A stretch of 64,000 nucleotides of DNA, from positions 1,488,001-1,552,000 of the forward strand of contig NZ_AP025018.1 in NCBI RefSeq assembly GCF_019977735.1, written 5' to 3'. The DNA comes from Calothrix sp. PCC 7716. GTDB taxonomy: Bacteria; Cyanobacteriota; Cyanobacteriia; Cyanobacteriales; Nostocaceae. Each line of letters starts with the position of its first letter. Positions within the stretch are counted from its first letter, which is position 1. The position numbers and the translations under genes are program-made. The notes under the pieces are model-generated. The model had not been told where the DNA came from. It did not search any database and was given only the letters and a program-made list of their open reading frames with translations. Shown piece by piece: positions 28,681 to 36,549 of this stretch.

Positions 28681-29976
28681 GTGGGTATAAAATTAGGAAT
28701 ATTAGGATTAGGTACAGTTGGAACTGGAACTGTACAACTACTTCAAGATAATGTCGGGCGCCATTCGCTGTTACAGTTAGTTGAAATTCATCGAGTTGGT
28801 GTAAAGTCCCTCGATAAACCTCGTGATGTCACGTTACCTCAATCAGTAGTAACTACAGATTTGGAGTCAATTGTCAATGACCCAGAAGTTGATATTGTCG
28901 TTGAATTAATTGGTGGATTAGAGCCGGCACGCGAGTTAATATTAAAAGCAATTCAAAACGGTAAGCACGTAGTCACAGCAAACAAAGCTGTAATATCAAG
29001 ATTCGGCGCCGAAATATTTACTTTGGCAAACCGTCAAGGTGTATACGTCATGCTCGAAGCTGCGGTTGGTGGTGGTATTCCAGTTATACAACCGTTGAAA
29101 CAATCTTTAAGTGTTAACCGAATTCATACAGTTACAGGTATTGTCAACGGTACCACTAACTATATATTGACGCGGATGCAAACCGAAGGCAGCAGCTTTG
29201 ACGCAGTTTTAGCAGATGCCCAAAAATTAGGTTATGCCGAAGCAGACCCTACTGCCGACGTTGATGGATGGGATGCTGCTGATAAAATCTCAATATTGGC
29301 ATCATTAGCTTTCGGTGGACGCATCAACCGCGAAGAAGTAACCTGTGAAGGTATTCGACAAATTAGTAAAACAGATATTACTTACGCCAACAATTTAGGC
29401 TTTGTAATTAAATTACTTGCTATCGCTAAAAAAGTTTCTCCCACAGATTGTACGTTATCTGTTCGCGTTCACCCCACACTTGTCCCCAAAACTCACCCGC
29501 TCGCTAATATCAACGGTGTATATAACGCAATACTTGTAGAAGGAGAACCTTTAGGACAAGTAATGTTTTTTGGTCCCGGTGCAGGTGCAGGCGCCACAGC
29601 TAGCGCAGTATCATCAGATATTCTAAATTTAGTCGCGCGGTTACAAACTGGACAAATTTCGGCGCCATTAGACCCACTTTTAGGTTGTTCGCATCAAGAT
29701 TACTGTACAATCGCCTCTCAAAGCGAACTAACAGCAAGATTTTATACAAGATTTTTAACTAAAGACCAACCAGGGGTAATAGGCAAACTCGGAACCAGCT
29801 TCGGAAAACACGGAGTCAGCTTAGAATCCATAGTACAAACAGGATTTCAAGATAAACTAGCCGAAATAGTAGTCGTAACCCACGACGTGAAAGAAGGAAA
29901 CTTCAAACAAGCGCTAGAAGAAATACGCACATTCGAGGCAATAGACAGCATCCCCAGCAACCTGCGCGTACTGTAA
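28681..29976 (+). CDS. hom: Homoserine dehydrogenase
   Basis: A 431-residue enzyme that reduces aspartate semialdehyde to homoserine for threonine and methionine synthesis. The NAD(P) fingerprint GILGLGTVGTGTVQLL lies at residues 5-20; NGKHVVTANKAVISRFGAEI, EAAVGGGIPVIQPLKQSL, TGIVNGTTNYILTRM and AEADPTADVDGWDAADKISI are the catalytic blocks. A C-terminal ACT domain (about 350-431, from ARFYTRFLTKDQPGVIGKLG) probably gives threonine feedback. The start is GTG at 28681, immediately before the fingerprint. Confidence 0.96.
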   Translation: MGIKLGILGLGTVGTGTVQLLQDNVGRHSLLQLVEIHRVGVKSLDKPRDVTLPQSVVTTDLESIVNDPEVDIVVELIGGLEPARELILKAIQNGKHVVTANKAVISRFGAEIFTLANRQGVYVMLEAAVGGGIPVIQPLKQSLSVNRIHTVTGIVNGTTNYILTRMQTEGSSFDAVLADAQKLGYAEADPTADVDGWDAADKISILASLAFGGRINREEVTCEGIRQISKTDITYANNLGFVIKLLAIAKKVSPTDCTLSVRVHPTLVPKTHPLANINGVYNAILVEGEPLGQVMFFGPGAGAGATASAVSSDILNLVARLQTGQISAPLDPLLGCSHQDYCTIASQSELTARFYTRFLTKDQPGVIGKLGTSFGKHGVSLESIVQTGFQDKLAEIVVVTHDVKEGNFKQALEEIRTFEAIDSIPSNLRVL

Positions 29977-30051
29977 TAAGCACTTCAGTGCTTACATTAC
30001 ATTAACTTCAGTGCTTACATTACATTAACTTCAGTGCTTACATTACATTAA
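29977..30051. repeat. 23-bp tandem repeat behind hom
   Basis: Three exact copies of CTTCAGTGCTTACATTACAT+TAA from 29983. The first copy completes the hairpin TAAGCACTTCAGTGCTTA (29977-29994), whose relative GAAGCACTGAAGTGCTTA lies at 57483-57500. Confidence 0.9.
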
Positions 30052-30219
30052 AAAATAATTCCCCAAGTGTTACATTTGCCCAGCAACCTAGTACGCTGTA
30101 ATTAATAATCGCTCTGTAGCAGCAATTCTTTACTTAATGGCTATGTTCGTGTAACTATTTCCTAGTTACATACAGATATTTATACACAGTACCCAACACT
30201 AAGCACCTTCTTTGGTAAT

Positions 30220-31260
30220 ATGACAAATTTACCTCCTAGTGGTCCTAGGTCGCCTCAACGAAGTCCCCTTGACTTTGATGAGTTGATTGGAATAATAGTT
30301 GCATTTACAACTATAGGCGCCATTTTATTCTGGGCATTTTCGCGTCGAGACACAGGTTGGAATTTGGGGTCATTACTTCCAACCCAACCAACTCCAGGTG
30401 TACAAGTTTCACCAGGCGCCTCTAATAATGTAATACCTGGATTACAAAATTCAGACGGCAAAGTAACACTACCTGTTATTCCACCAGTTGGCACCAACCC
30501 AGATTCAAATTCAAATATTTGGCCTCCAGTAAATAAAGAGCAAAATCTTGAACCAAACGTTGGAGTGGCGCCTCCTATAATACCTGGTGTAGTAGTACCA
30601 GTACCCAACATTAACCCAGCACCTCAAATTACAACACCAGTAACAGGTTTACCTGTAACTCCACCACCAAGAGCATTTACAGATGTGCCCGATAACTTTT
30701 GGGCTAGACGCTTTATTGATGTATTGTCGTCGCGTAAAATTATTGAGGGATTTAAAGATTATTCGTTTCGTCCAGACCAACCAATTACACGCGCTGAATT
30801 TGCTGCTATTGTAGAACGCGCTTTTAATAAAGACATTGGACAAACAAAGCTCGCTTTTACCGACGTACCAGTAAATTACTGGGCAACTGGCGCAATAAAT
30901 GATGCCATCGCCACAGGTTTTTTGAAAGGATATCCTGATAAAACCTTTAAACCTGACCAAAAAATTACCCGTGTTCAGGTACTGGTTGCACTCGTTAGCG
31001 GTTTAAACCTCAAAACACCAACGGCGCCAGATAAAGTAGTTAGTATCTACTCTGATGCCAAGGACATTCCCAAATACGCCATTGATAGAGTCGCAACAGC
31101 AACCACAGAAGGACTGGTAGTCAACTACCCCGACCGAAATGCTTTTGCACCAAACCGAGAAGCAACGCGCGCAGAAGTCGCAGCAATGATTCATCAAGCA
31201 TTAGTACGAGAAGATAGATTACCAGCAATCAAGTCCGAAAATATCGTTCAAGTCAAATAA
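30220..31260 (+). CDS. SLH-domain membrane protein
   Basis: A 346-residue protein. A short cytosolic lead is followed by one membrane helix (about 23-40, LIGIIVAFTTIGAILFWAF), then a Pro/Gly-rich linker to about residue 145, then three S-layer-homology units: AFTDVPDNFWARRFIDVLSS, AFTDVPVNYWATGAINDAIA and a weaker third (VSIYSDAKDIPKYAIDRVAT). Each unit ends with the usual ITRAEFAAIV-type helix. SLH domains bind secondary cell-wall polymers; in cyanobacteria such proteins tether the outer membrane to peptidoglycan. Unlike typical cyanobacterial SLH porins it lacks a barrel, so it is probably an inner-membrane anchored wall binder. Confidence 0.88.
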   Translation: MTNLPPSGPRSPQRSPLDFDELIGIIVAFTTIGAILFWAFSRRDTGWNLGSLLPTQPTPGVQVSPGASNNVIPGLQNSDGKVTLPVIPPVGTNPDSNSNIWPPVNKEQNLEPNVGVAPPIIPGVVVPVPNINPAPQITTPVTGLPVTPPPRAFTDVPDNFWARRFIDVLSSRKIIEGFKDYSFRPDQPITRAEFAAIVERAFNKDIGQTKLAFTDVPVNYWATGAINDAIATGFLKGYPDKTFKPDQKITRVQVLVALVSGLNLKTPTAPDKVVSIYSDAKDIPKYAIDRVATATTEGLVVNYPDRNAFAPNREATRAEVAAMIHQALVREDRLPAIKSENIVQVK

Positions 31261-31280
31261 ATGTACATGTAGTACATGTA

Positions 31281-31300
31281 GGGTGGGCAGTGCCCACCTT
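31281..31300. repeat. GGTGGGC-type palindrome
   Basis: GGGTGGGCAGTGCCCACCTT between two convergent genes; same family as 28446, 38541, 43531 and 60871. A smaller GTACATGTAGTACATGTA element precedes it. Confidence 0.8.
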
Positions 31301-31309
31301 ACCATCTAC

Positions 31310-31741
31310 CTAGTTGGCAACTTCTTTACCAACAACTTGCTTTTTAATAGTTGTGATTTCAGAAGTTAACTCTTGACGACTCGAAGCTTTGAGTAAATAA
31401 CGGTAGACAAACCAAGCTGAGTAGCCAATTCCAATTAGCTCAAAAGTGGGTGCCACTAAAGGAATATCATTTAATGCATCTAATACAGCAAGTACTACCT
31501 TTAAAGTCACAATGGCAGCAACAATCAAGCCTAAGACGGTTAAAGGCTGTTTATATTTGTTAAAAATTGTTCCAGCATATTCAGGAAGGGTTGCTAGAAA
31601 GCTAGAAACCTGCTCTCCATACTTGAGCCATTCGTCCTGTGACGGTGAGGGCTGAATTTTGGTAATCGTTCCCGTTTGGTTATTTAATTCTTGCATCTTA
31701 GTTTCTGGAGATTGAGTTTCCATGATTTCCGGTTCTTGCAT
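31310..31741 (-). CDS. CAAD/CURT1-like thylakoid membrane protein
   Basis: A 143-residue protein with a hydrophilic N-terminal part (about 60 residues) containing an amphipathic stretch (WLKYGEQVSSFLATLPEYAG), two membrane helices (about 70-92 and 100-120; LTVLGLIVAAIVTLKVVLAV and PTFELIGIGYSAWFVYRYLL) and a charged C-terminal helix. This is the CAAD domain, found fused to some cyanobacterial aminoacyl-tRNA synthetases and, as a stand-alone protein, related to CURT1, which bends thylakoid margins. Here it stands alone, so the CurT-like role is more likely. Confidence 0.82.
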   Translation of the reverse strand: MQEPEIMETQSPETKMQELNNQTGTITKIQPSPSQDEWLKYGEQVSSFLATLPEYAGTIFNKYKQPLTVLGLIVAAIVTLKVVLAVLDALNDIPLVAPTFELIGIGYSAWFVYRYLLKASSRQELTSEITTIKKQVVGKEVAN

Positions 31742-32240
31742 TGTGTAGCTCCCATTAATGATGACACGTTCTAATCACAATAATTGCCTCTAAACTACTA
31801 CATAACCACCTGGTAAAACAGAAGATATGCAGTAAGGTAGAAGTCAGTTTTACCCTTTGGAGATACAATACGCAACCGCAAGTTCGTTATTTGTAATCTC
31901 AAATTTCCTTGTTCGTATCGATTTTAAGCTGTGTCAGTAGACATTTACAGCAATCTCACAAAAACAAGGCGAGAAAACTTGTTCACTTTTCTTTTATACA
32001 AGTCATCATGTCGCTTTTGTTAGACATTAAGCTATATTAAGACACTTCTAATAATTTAAATCCTTGTGCTGTGTATATTTACCTAAGTGAACAAGTATTT
32101 GTTTCTATAATTACCATTTGTTAATTATTGGCTTTTTGTAGCAAACACTACAATTTCTCTTGTGGAACAGGCATCCCTGCCTGTCCAAAGTCTGTTCTAA
32201 GAGGCGGGCAAGGATGCCCACCCCACAAGAGTATTTTTAA
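31742..32240. other. Intergenic region, repeats only
   Basis: About 500 bases upstream of the CAAD gene. No gene is seen. The far end (32156-32231) is a composite palindrome. The rest is AT-rich and may hold the CAAD promoter; no motif is clear. Confidence 0.55.
32156..32231. repeat. Composite REP-like element
   Basis: CTCTTGTGGAACAGGCATCC and CTGCCTGTCC are followed by GCGGGCAAGGATGCCCACCC and CACAAGAG. The two palindromes are in opposite orientation, and the outer ends CTCTTGTGG / CCACAAGAG are reverse complements, giving one 76-base inverted structure. Confidence 0.85.
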
Positions 32241-32576
32241 TTATGCTGCATTACTTTTTCTTTTTTGAGAAGATTTTTCAGGCGCCTTCACTTCAGTGCT
32301 TGAGTTTTTAGAACTAGTGTTCGCTCCCGCATTTGAACTGTCATTTTCTAAGTATTCAACCATATCGAACGGAGTTATTCGTTCATTAATTTGTGATAAC
32401 TCATTAATGCCTGCACAAAGTTGCACCCAGCGCTCACCACTAATTTCTGGTAGCAGCGTTGCTTTTTTCAACAACGATACAGAATTTGGAGTAATTCCTA
32501 AATAATCAGCAAGGTCTTTACCTTTTAGAGGCTTGAGAAGGATTAACACGTGTAGAAAGGCGCCGGGTAGTTTCAA
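32241..32576 (-). CDS. Small helix-turn-helix-type protein
   Basis: A 111-residue protein. Residues 15-60 look like a helix-turn-helix: LKGKDLADYLGITPNSVSLL then KKATLLPEISGERWVQLCAG. The last 35 residues are low-complexity, rich in Ser, Asn and Lys (SSKNSSTEVKAPEKSSQKRK), which may be a disordered, DNA-charged tail. A regulator role is inferred; I do not recognise the family. It stands at the left edge of the accessory island. Confidence 0.55.
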   Translation of the reverse strand: MKLPGAFLHVLILLKPLKGKDLADYLGITPNSVSLLKKATLLPEISGERWVQLCAGINELSQINERITPFDMVEYLENDSSNAGANTSSKNSSTEVKAPEKSSQKRKSNAA

Positions 32577-33049
32577 TTACACCAATTGAGGTGAGAAATT
32601 TATCGCAAGCTAAAAGAAATGGAAAAATAATTGATTTTTGCGAGATACGTCAGGATGTGTATAAGGTTCAGTATTCAGGATATATATTTGGACAAATAAT
32701 TTACAAAGATAGGCTCAATGATTTTTTGGCGGGGTTGTGAAAAGATAATATTTAGTAGTATTAAATTTAATCCCCCCAACCCCCTTTGATAAGGCTGTCG
32801 TGTACACACAACTCAAGAGCATCGGGGGCAGGGGGGATTAAACCAACAATTACGTAATAATTATGACTTAAATAGGCCCATCCCACAAAAATTATAATTG
32901 TAGGTTGAGTGGAGGCTTTACGTAACCCAACATTAACCGTTATAAACATGAAAAAATAATTAAAATATCAACAAAATACATTAACAACTGAAGAAATTTT
33001 AACGTACTATATTTAAAGACATTTTAAGTGTGAGGCAAATAATTGCGTA
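32577..33049. other. Intergenic region with TAATCCCCCC inverted repeat
   Basis: About 470 bases without a supported gene. A 60-codon minus-strand frame (32767-32949) is made of repeat sequence and is not called. The main structure is the inverted repeat listed next. Confidence 0.55.
32766..32842. repeat. TTTAATCCCCCC inverted repeat
   Basis: Arms TTTAATCCCCCCAACCCCC (from 32766) and GGGGGCAGGGGGGATTAAA (to 32842) are separated by about 40 bases. Relatives, in shorter form, lie at 46984-47097, where they encode protein C-termini. Confidence 0.85.
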
Positions 33050-33940
33050 ATGGCAATTCCTTTTACAGACCGAGAAATGGAGAGAGCTTGGCTTGATAAT
33101 TTGTTGGCTTCTTACAATAGTCAACGAACTAATGCTCATCGTTTGCTTTTGTTTTACGCAGTTGAATGTGGGCTAAAATTTGTTTTAATGAGGAGACGTA
33201 AGATAAAAAGAAGTGATTTATGTGCAGAAATTGCTGAATACCAACATGATATTAATATGCTACTACGTTATTTGTCATCAAACACCAATTTAAGGCTACC
33301 AGAGCAAATAGGAAATTATATTCACAAATTAGGTAAAGCTGCTGGCGCCGACTATGTACTAATTGACTTAGGGTCTGGTTTGAACAAAATATCTAGCCCC
33401 ATACTTTTGGATGCGAGATTTCAGCGATTCCTAATTACAACAATTAACGAGCCATCAGTAGCAGGAACAACACTTTGTTTATCACAAATGAAGAAAGTGG
33501 CGCCAGCTAAAACAAGCGTTAACGACAAAAAATATTATGACCCATCGGTAATTATTAGTATGCTAACGCCAGAATTAATCGCATCACCAGCATACGATGA
33601 GGTATTAACGCGATTAAATTATGCTTACAGACAATCAGAACAAGAAAATAATTCCACAATGCTAGAAATAGCAAAAAACTATTTTGCACCTGAGCTACTT
33701 TATATTGATAATTGGGAAGAAGCACGCTTAAAACTTGCCTCAACTTCAATAATGGAAATAGCTACAACTTGGGCAAATAAGCAAGTAGAGTTTAATAAAA
33801 TTATTCTTGAAAACCTAGACCCAGTTTTGGTTGAAAAACTCCAAGTCCGTGCAACTAGTAAAGGTAGAAGTCTCTTGGAAGAAGTAAAAGTAATTGTCGA
33901 GGAAGCTATACAGTATGAAAACACTCCTGCACCGCAGTAA
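33050..33940 (+). CDS. HEPN-like protein fused to a FitA-type antitoxin DNA-binding domain
   Basis: A 296-residue protein that looks like a mosaic. The N-terminal 90 residues contain NAHRLLLFYAVECGLKFVLM and then YQHDINMLLRYL, the helix pattern of HEPN-type domains (many are RNases or abortive-infection toxins), though the usual R-x4-6-H active motif is not clear. The middle (about 120-245) is unassigned. The last 46 residues, from IILENLDPVLVEKLQVRA through GRSLLEEVKVIVEEA, are a FitA/Arc-like ribbon-helix-helix domain. The DNA for this tail (33800-33937) is about 84% identical to the start of the dead antitoxin gene 300 bp downstream, so the tail was probably acquired by duplication. The antitoxin's toxin-binding tail is not included. 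Confidence 0.55.
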   Translation: MAIPFTDREMERAWLDNLLASYNSQRTNAHRLLLFYAVECGLKFVLMRRRKIKRSDLCAEIAEYQHDINMLLRYLSSNTNLRLPEQIGNYIHKLGKAAGADYVLIDLGSGLNKISSPILLDARFQRFLITTINEPSVAGTTLCLSQMKKVAPAKTSVNDKKYYDPSVIISMLTPELIASPAYDEVLTRLNYAYRQSEQENNSTMLEIAKNYFAPELLYIDNWEEARLKLASTSIMEIATTWANKQVEFNKIILENLDPVLVEKLQVRATSKGRSLLEEVKVIVEEAIQYENTPAPQ

Positions 33941-33950
33941 AGTTTGGAGG

Positions 33951-34003
33951 ATATCGAGAGAACCAAGTATTTTTACTAAATATTCTGGCGCCACGTCAAA
34001 CTC
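33951..34003 (-). pseudogene. 53-bp fragment of a HigA-like gene
   Basis: On the minus strand this reads LFEFDVAPEYLVKILGSLDI, matching residues of the intact HigA-like protein at 35435-35851 (HEFDVAPISLVEILGSLDI). The corresponding DNA in the intact gene is 35553-35605, the same length, with the blocks ATATCGAGAGAACCAAGTAT and GGCGCCACGTCAAACTC identical. No start or stop of its own: it is a relic of a second copy of the gene. Confidence 0.8.
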
Positions 34004-34096
34004 GAATAGGAGAGGTTTTAAAGATTTAACATAACTTGGGTGTATGTGAGATAATATATTAGTATATGGGCTTATTTTTCATAGTGAGAAAAATCA

Positions 34097-34351
34097 ATGA
34101 CTCCGATTATTCTTGAAAACCTAGACCCAATTGTGGTTGAAAAACTCTAAGTTCGTGCGACTCGTCAAGGTAGAAGCCTGCTAGAAGAACTAAAGGTCAT
34201 TGTTGAGGAAGCTGTAAAGTATGAAAATACTTCAGTACCGCAAGAAACAATGAAGGACGCTAAAGAAAGACTAGCGAAGGTAAGACAACAATATCAAGGC
34301 AGAACTTTTAGGGACAGTACGGAACTATTACGGGAGGATCGTCAGCGTTAA
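34097..34351 (+). pseudogene. FitA/VapB-type antitoxin with internal stop
   Basis: From ATG 34097 the frame reads MTPIILENLDPIVVEKL, meets a TAA at 34148-34150, and continues in the same frame VRATRQGRSLLEELKVIVEE, then RLAKVRQQYQGRTFRDSTEL and a proper stop at 34349-34351. Apart from the stop it is a complete antitoxin: a ribbon-helix-helix N-terminus and the C-terminal arm (YQGRTFRDSTELLRED) that normally plugs a VapC toxin. The stop overlaps the toxin's ATG (TAATG), the usual coupling in such operons. Confidence 0.85.
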
Positions 34352-34544
34352 TGAAATTTGTTGTTGATGCCAATGTTGCAGTTAAATGGGTGTACGAGTA
34401 CAACAAGCAGTTTATGATTGTGTTTATTTAGCGCTAGCGGTAAATCAAGGGTGTCAAATGGTTACAGCAGATGAGCGGTTTATCAATGCACTACAAGGTG
34501 ATGCTTTATCAGAGCATTTATGCTGGGTAGAAGATTTGCCGTAA
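34351..34544 (+). pseudogene. VapC/FitB PIN-domain toxin, internal deletion and frameshift
   Basis: Starts MKFVVDANVAVKWV (first PIN acidic motif, Asp6 present), then reaches a stop after 27 codons. In another frame the sequence from about 34394 reads VYDCVYLALAVNQGCQMVTA, then DERFINALQG and ends EDLP at 34542-34544, which is the C-terminal part of a PIN domain with its TADERF acidic motif. Roughly 60-70 middle residues are gone. The toxin cannot be active. Confidence 0.85.
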
Positions 34545-34559
34545 AAGAGGAAACCCTTC

Positions 34560-35237
34560 CTAATACCAACTTAAACATTCGGGTAACTCACAAAACGCAT
34601 ATTCCAAATGAATTACTCTTCGATGTTTAGGATTTTTCGCTTTTAACGATGAATGTAAAATTAACGGACTCATTATCAAAGCATCGCCAGCTTCTACATT
34701 GCAGGTAACATACTCTTGGTTTGCTGTAATATCACGAATTTGACTCGGAGTTAAGATTCCAAGCATATGAGATTTTGGAATTACTCGCAATGCACCATTT
34801 TCTGTATCAGCATCATCTAAATGAATTCGTACAGTTATCATATTTTCCATAATTTCAACTGGTGGTTGAACGTGGATAACTCCTTGTTTTATAGACCAAG
34901 GTTCAAAACCAGGTATATTAACTTTTTCTTTTACTGCAATTGTTTTATCTTGATGCCAAGCTACGCTCCAATTTGCTTCACTGGTTTTATCAAAATAAAG
35001 TGCCCGTACTAACTGAAAATGTGCATTGAAAAAAATTGTTAGATTGTCTATAATTTTTGAACAATAAGCTAAGTCATAAATCGCAGGTATTATTTTGTGT
35101 AAGTGTCTAGCTCCATGTAAGGAATCAGACTGAATATTTTTGGCTATTTCGCTTTTAAAATATTCAATTTTTTGACATGAAATAACATTATTAACAATTA
35201 TATATCCTTGCTGCTTTAAAATAATGTAGTCCTCCAT
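34560..35237 (-). CDS. PhyH-family (phytanoyl-CoA dioxygenase-like) oxygenase
   Basis: A 225-residue Fe(II)/2-oxoglutarate dioxygenase-type protein. The metal ligands fit HxD in VAWHQDKTIAV and a distal His in LILHSSLKAKNPKHRRVIHL; MITVRIHLDDADTENGALRV and GDALIMSPLILH are typical family blocks. The substrate is unknown; PhyH relatives hydroxylate fatty acids, natural products or ectoine. The first codons (MED) lie inside a fragment homologous to the 107-aa gene at 35870, so this start, and perhaps the true N-terminus, was reshaped by rearrangement. The gene lies between pieces of toxin-antitoxin modules and is probably recently acquired. Confidence 0.8.
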   Translation of the reverse strand: MEDYIILKQQGYIIVNNVISCQKIEYFKSEIAKNIQSDSLHGARHLHKIIPAIYDLAYCSKIIDNLTIFFNAHFQLVRALYFDKTSEANWSVAWHQDKTIAVKEKVNIPGFEPWSIKQGVIHVQPPVEIMENMITVRIHLDDADTENGALRVIPKSHMLGILTPSQIRDITANQEYVTCNVEAGDALIMSPLILHSSLKAKNPKHRRVIHLEYAFCELPECLSWY

Positions 35238-35281
35238 CTCTAAATTTGGAGTATTAAACCAATTAACAAACGATTAACCTT
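35231..35281 (-). pseudogene. 51-bp fragment of the 107-aa module gene
   Basis: The minus strand reads SFVNWFNTPNLEMED, closely matching FVNWFNAPNLEMED of the intact gene at 35870-36193 (DNA 36064-36114, same length, about 44 of 51 bases equal). It overlaps the first codons of the PhyH-type gene, whose ATG is the Met of LEMED. With the HigA fragment at 33951 it marks a broken second copy of the two-gene module. Confidence 0.8.
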
Positions 35282-35434
35282 GCTTGGGCGCCTATATTTA
35301 TCTATGATGTTCTATTATACTATAGTAAAATATAATCATTTATAAAATTTGCACGTTATAGAGATACTCCTGAACCAGAGCGTCTCTACGCGGATATAAT
35401 TTTTACAAATCAGGTAAGAACGTTATACAGATAA

Positions 35435-35851
35435 TTACCGAAAGTCTATAGCCGTCATGGAAAGTCCAGGGCTTAAAGCATTAAAATATTTAGCTAATAA
35501 TTCTGCTTGAGACTGACTAACTCCCCGTTGACCATTAACCACTTCGTTGACAATATCGAGAGAACCAAGTATCTCAACCAAAGAAATTGGCGCCACGTCA
35601 AACTCATGCATAAGTGATTCTAAAGTTGCCGCAGGTGTAGGTGTACCCATCGGATAATGTTCTTGCTCGTAGGTTTCAATCAAAAGAACCAACAACTCAA
35701 AAAGCGTATTTTCAGCTTCTGTTAACTCACCGGACATCATTCTCTCTACTATCGCCAAAGCCTTGTTATACTCATCAAAAGTTGTTATTGGTTTAGGTTG
35801 ATACTGAATTAACAGGTCTGTATAAGTTTTTTGATTAGAAGTAGGGGTCAT
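35435..35851 (-). CDS. HigA-like antitoxin/regulator
   Basis: A 138-residue protein of the cyanobacterial HigA type: an N-terminal helical part with YQPKPITTFDEYNKALAIVE and TEAENTLFELLVLLIETYEQ, and a C-terminal helix-turn-helix (about 85-130: ESLMHEFDVAPISLVEILGS, NEVVNGQRGVSQSQAELLAK). It resembles the antitoxin at 60258-60659 along its whole length. It is encoded 18 bp behind the 107-aa gene in the same direction, so the two form an operon like a toxin-antitoxin pair, but the upstream partner is not a HigB. Confidence 0.82.
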   Translation of the reverse strand: MTPTSNQKTYTDLLIQYQPKPITTFDEYNKALAIVERMMSGELTEAENTLFELLVLLIETYEQEHYPMGTPTPAATLESLMHEFDVAPISLVEILGSLDIVNEVVNGQRGVSQSQAELLAKYFNALSPGLSMTAIDFR

Positions 35852-35869
35852 TTTTCCAATTTTCCGATT

Positions 35870-36193
35870 TTATTTTTCCATTGGGTCTGGTCTACCAATA
35901 CCTAATTCTCTAAATTTAGTTTTTACATCATCCCATTCAGTACCACAGTAGTAGTATTTTTTATCTAAGATGTTTGCTATATAGTAACCTTGCTGCCCAT
36001 TTTGAAGGCGCCGCAATTCCGTAGCTATTTTTTCCATTGATGTATCAAACAATGAAAATAAATCCTCCATCTCTAGATTAGGAGCATTAAACCAATTGAC
36101 AAACGGCTGACCTTCTTTAAACGCCCAGATTTTTCCACGACGTTCGATTATGCGATAGTAAACTGGACGAACAATAGTATTTGAATCTAACAT
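35870..36193 (-). CDS. 107-residue protein paired with HigA-like gene; possible toxin of unknown type
   Basis: A soluble protein I cannot assign. It reads VYYRIIERRGKIWAFKEGQP, FVNWFNAPNLEMEDLFSLFD, then GQQGYYIANILDKKYYYCGT and ends GIGRPDPMEK. Aromatic residues are frequent. It is unlike HigB (compare 59975-60274). Gene order (this gene first, HigA-like second, 18-bp gap) and the existence of a shattered second copy of the pair suggest a mobile two-gene unit. A toxin role is inference; it could equally be a partner of another kind. Start at the ATG following GTTAGATTC. Confidence 0.55.
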   Translation of the reverse strand: MLDSNTIVRPVYYRIIERRGKIWAFKEGQPFVNWFNAPNLEMEDLFSLFDTSMEKIATELRRLQNGQQGYYIANILDKKYYYCGTEWDDVKTKFRELGIGRPDPMEK

Positions 36194-36261
36194 AATAAAT
36201 ACAGCATTAATTGTTGCAGGAAATAGCCAAGCTTAGACGAGAAGCAAGGCTATTTATTTAA

Positions 36262-36453
36262 TTAGTTGTCAGGATGGGAATTGTCTTGCGGTTCGTCCGC
36301 TATATCGTCCAAGTCCCTTTTGACATCTTCGGAGTCAACGAGGTATTTTTCTCCAGATACTTTATCGTCTTTTTCCCATTTCTGAAGAATAAGCCGAATA
36401 AAAACCTTAACTGGATTCCAAAAACCTCGATGTCCGTTACCATTGTTGTTCAA
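36262..36453 (-). CDS. Small hydrophilic hypothetical protein
   Basis: A 63-residue protein with no known family. It begins at a TTG (NNNGNGHRGFWNPVKVFIRL), chosen because AAGGAGGT stands six bases before it, one of the strongest ribosome sites in the window. The first half is basic with an amphipathic helix, the second acidic (SEDVKRDLDDIADEPQD). The strong ribosome site supports a real gene. Confidence 0.55.
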   Translation of the reverse strand: MNNNGNGHRGFWNPVKVFIRLILQKWEKDDKVSGEKYLVDSEDVKRDLDDIADEPQDNSHPDN

Positions 36454-36549
36454 TAAATAACCTCCTTTTTGTAATTTAACTAAAAGGGGGATTTTTTGTC
36501 CCCAATACTTATTTTAAACCATTTATTAAAATAAAATCAACCATTTTTA

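Noticed and set aside
32767-32949. 60-codon minus-strand frame
   Set aside because: Mostly the TAATCCCCCC inverted repeat and its core; no independent coding evidence.
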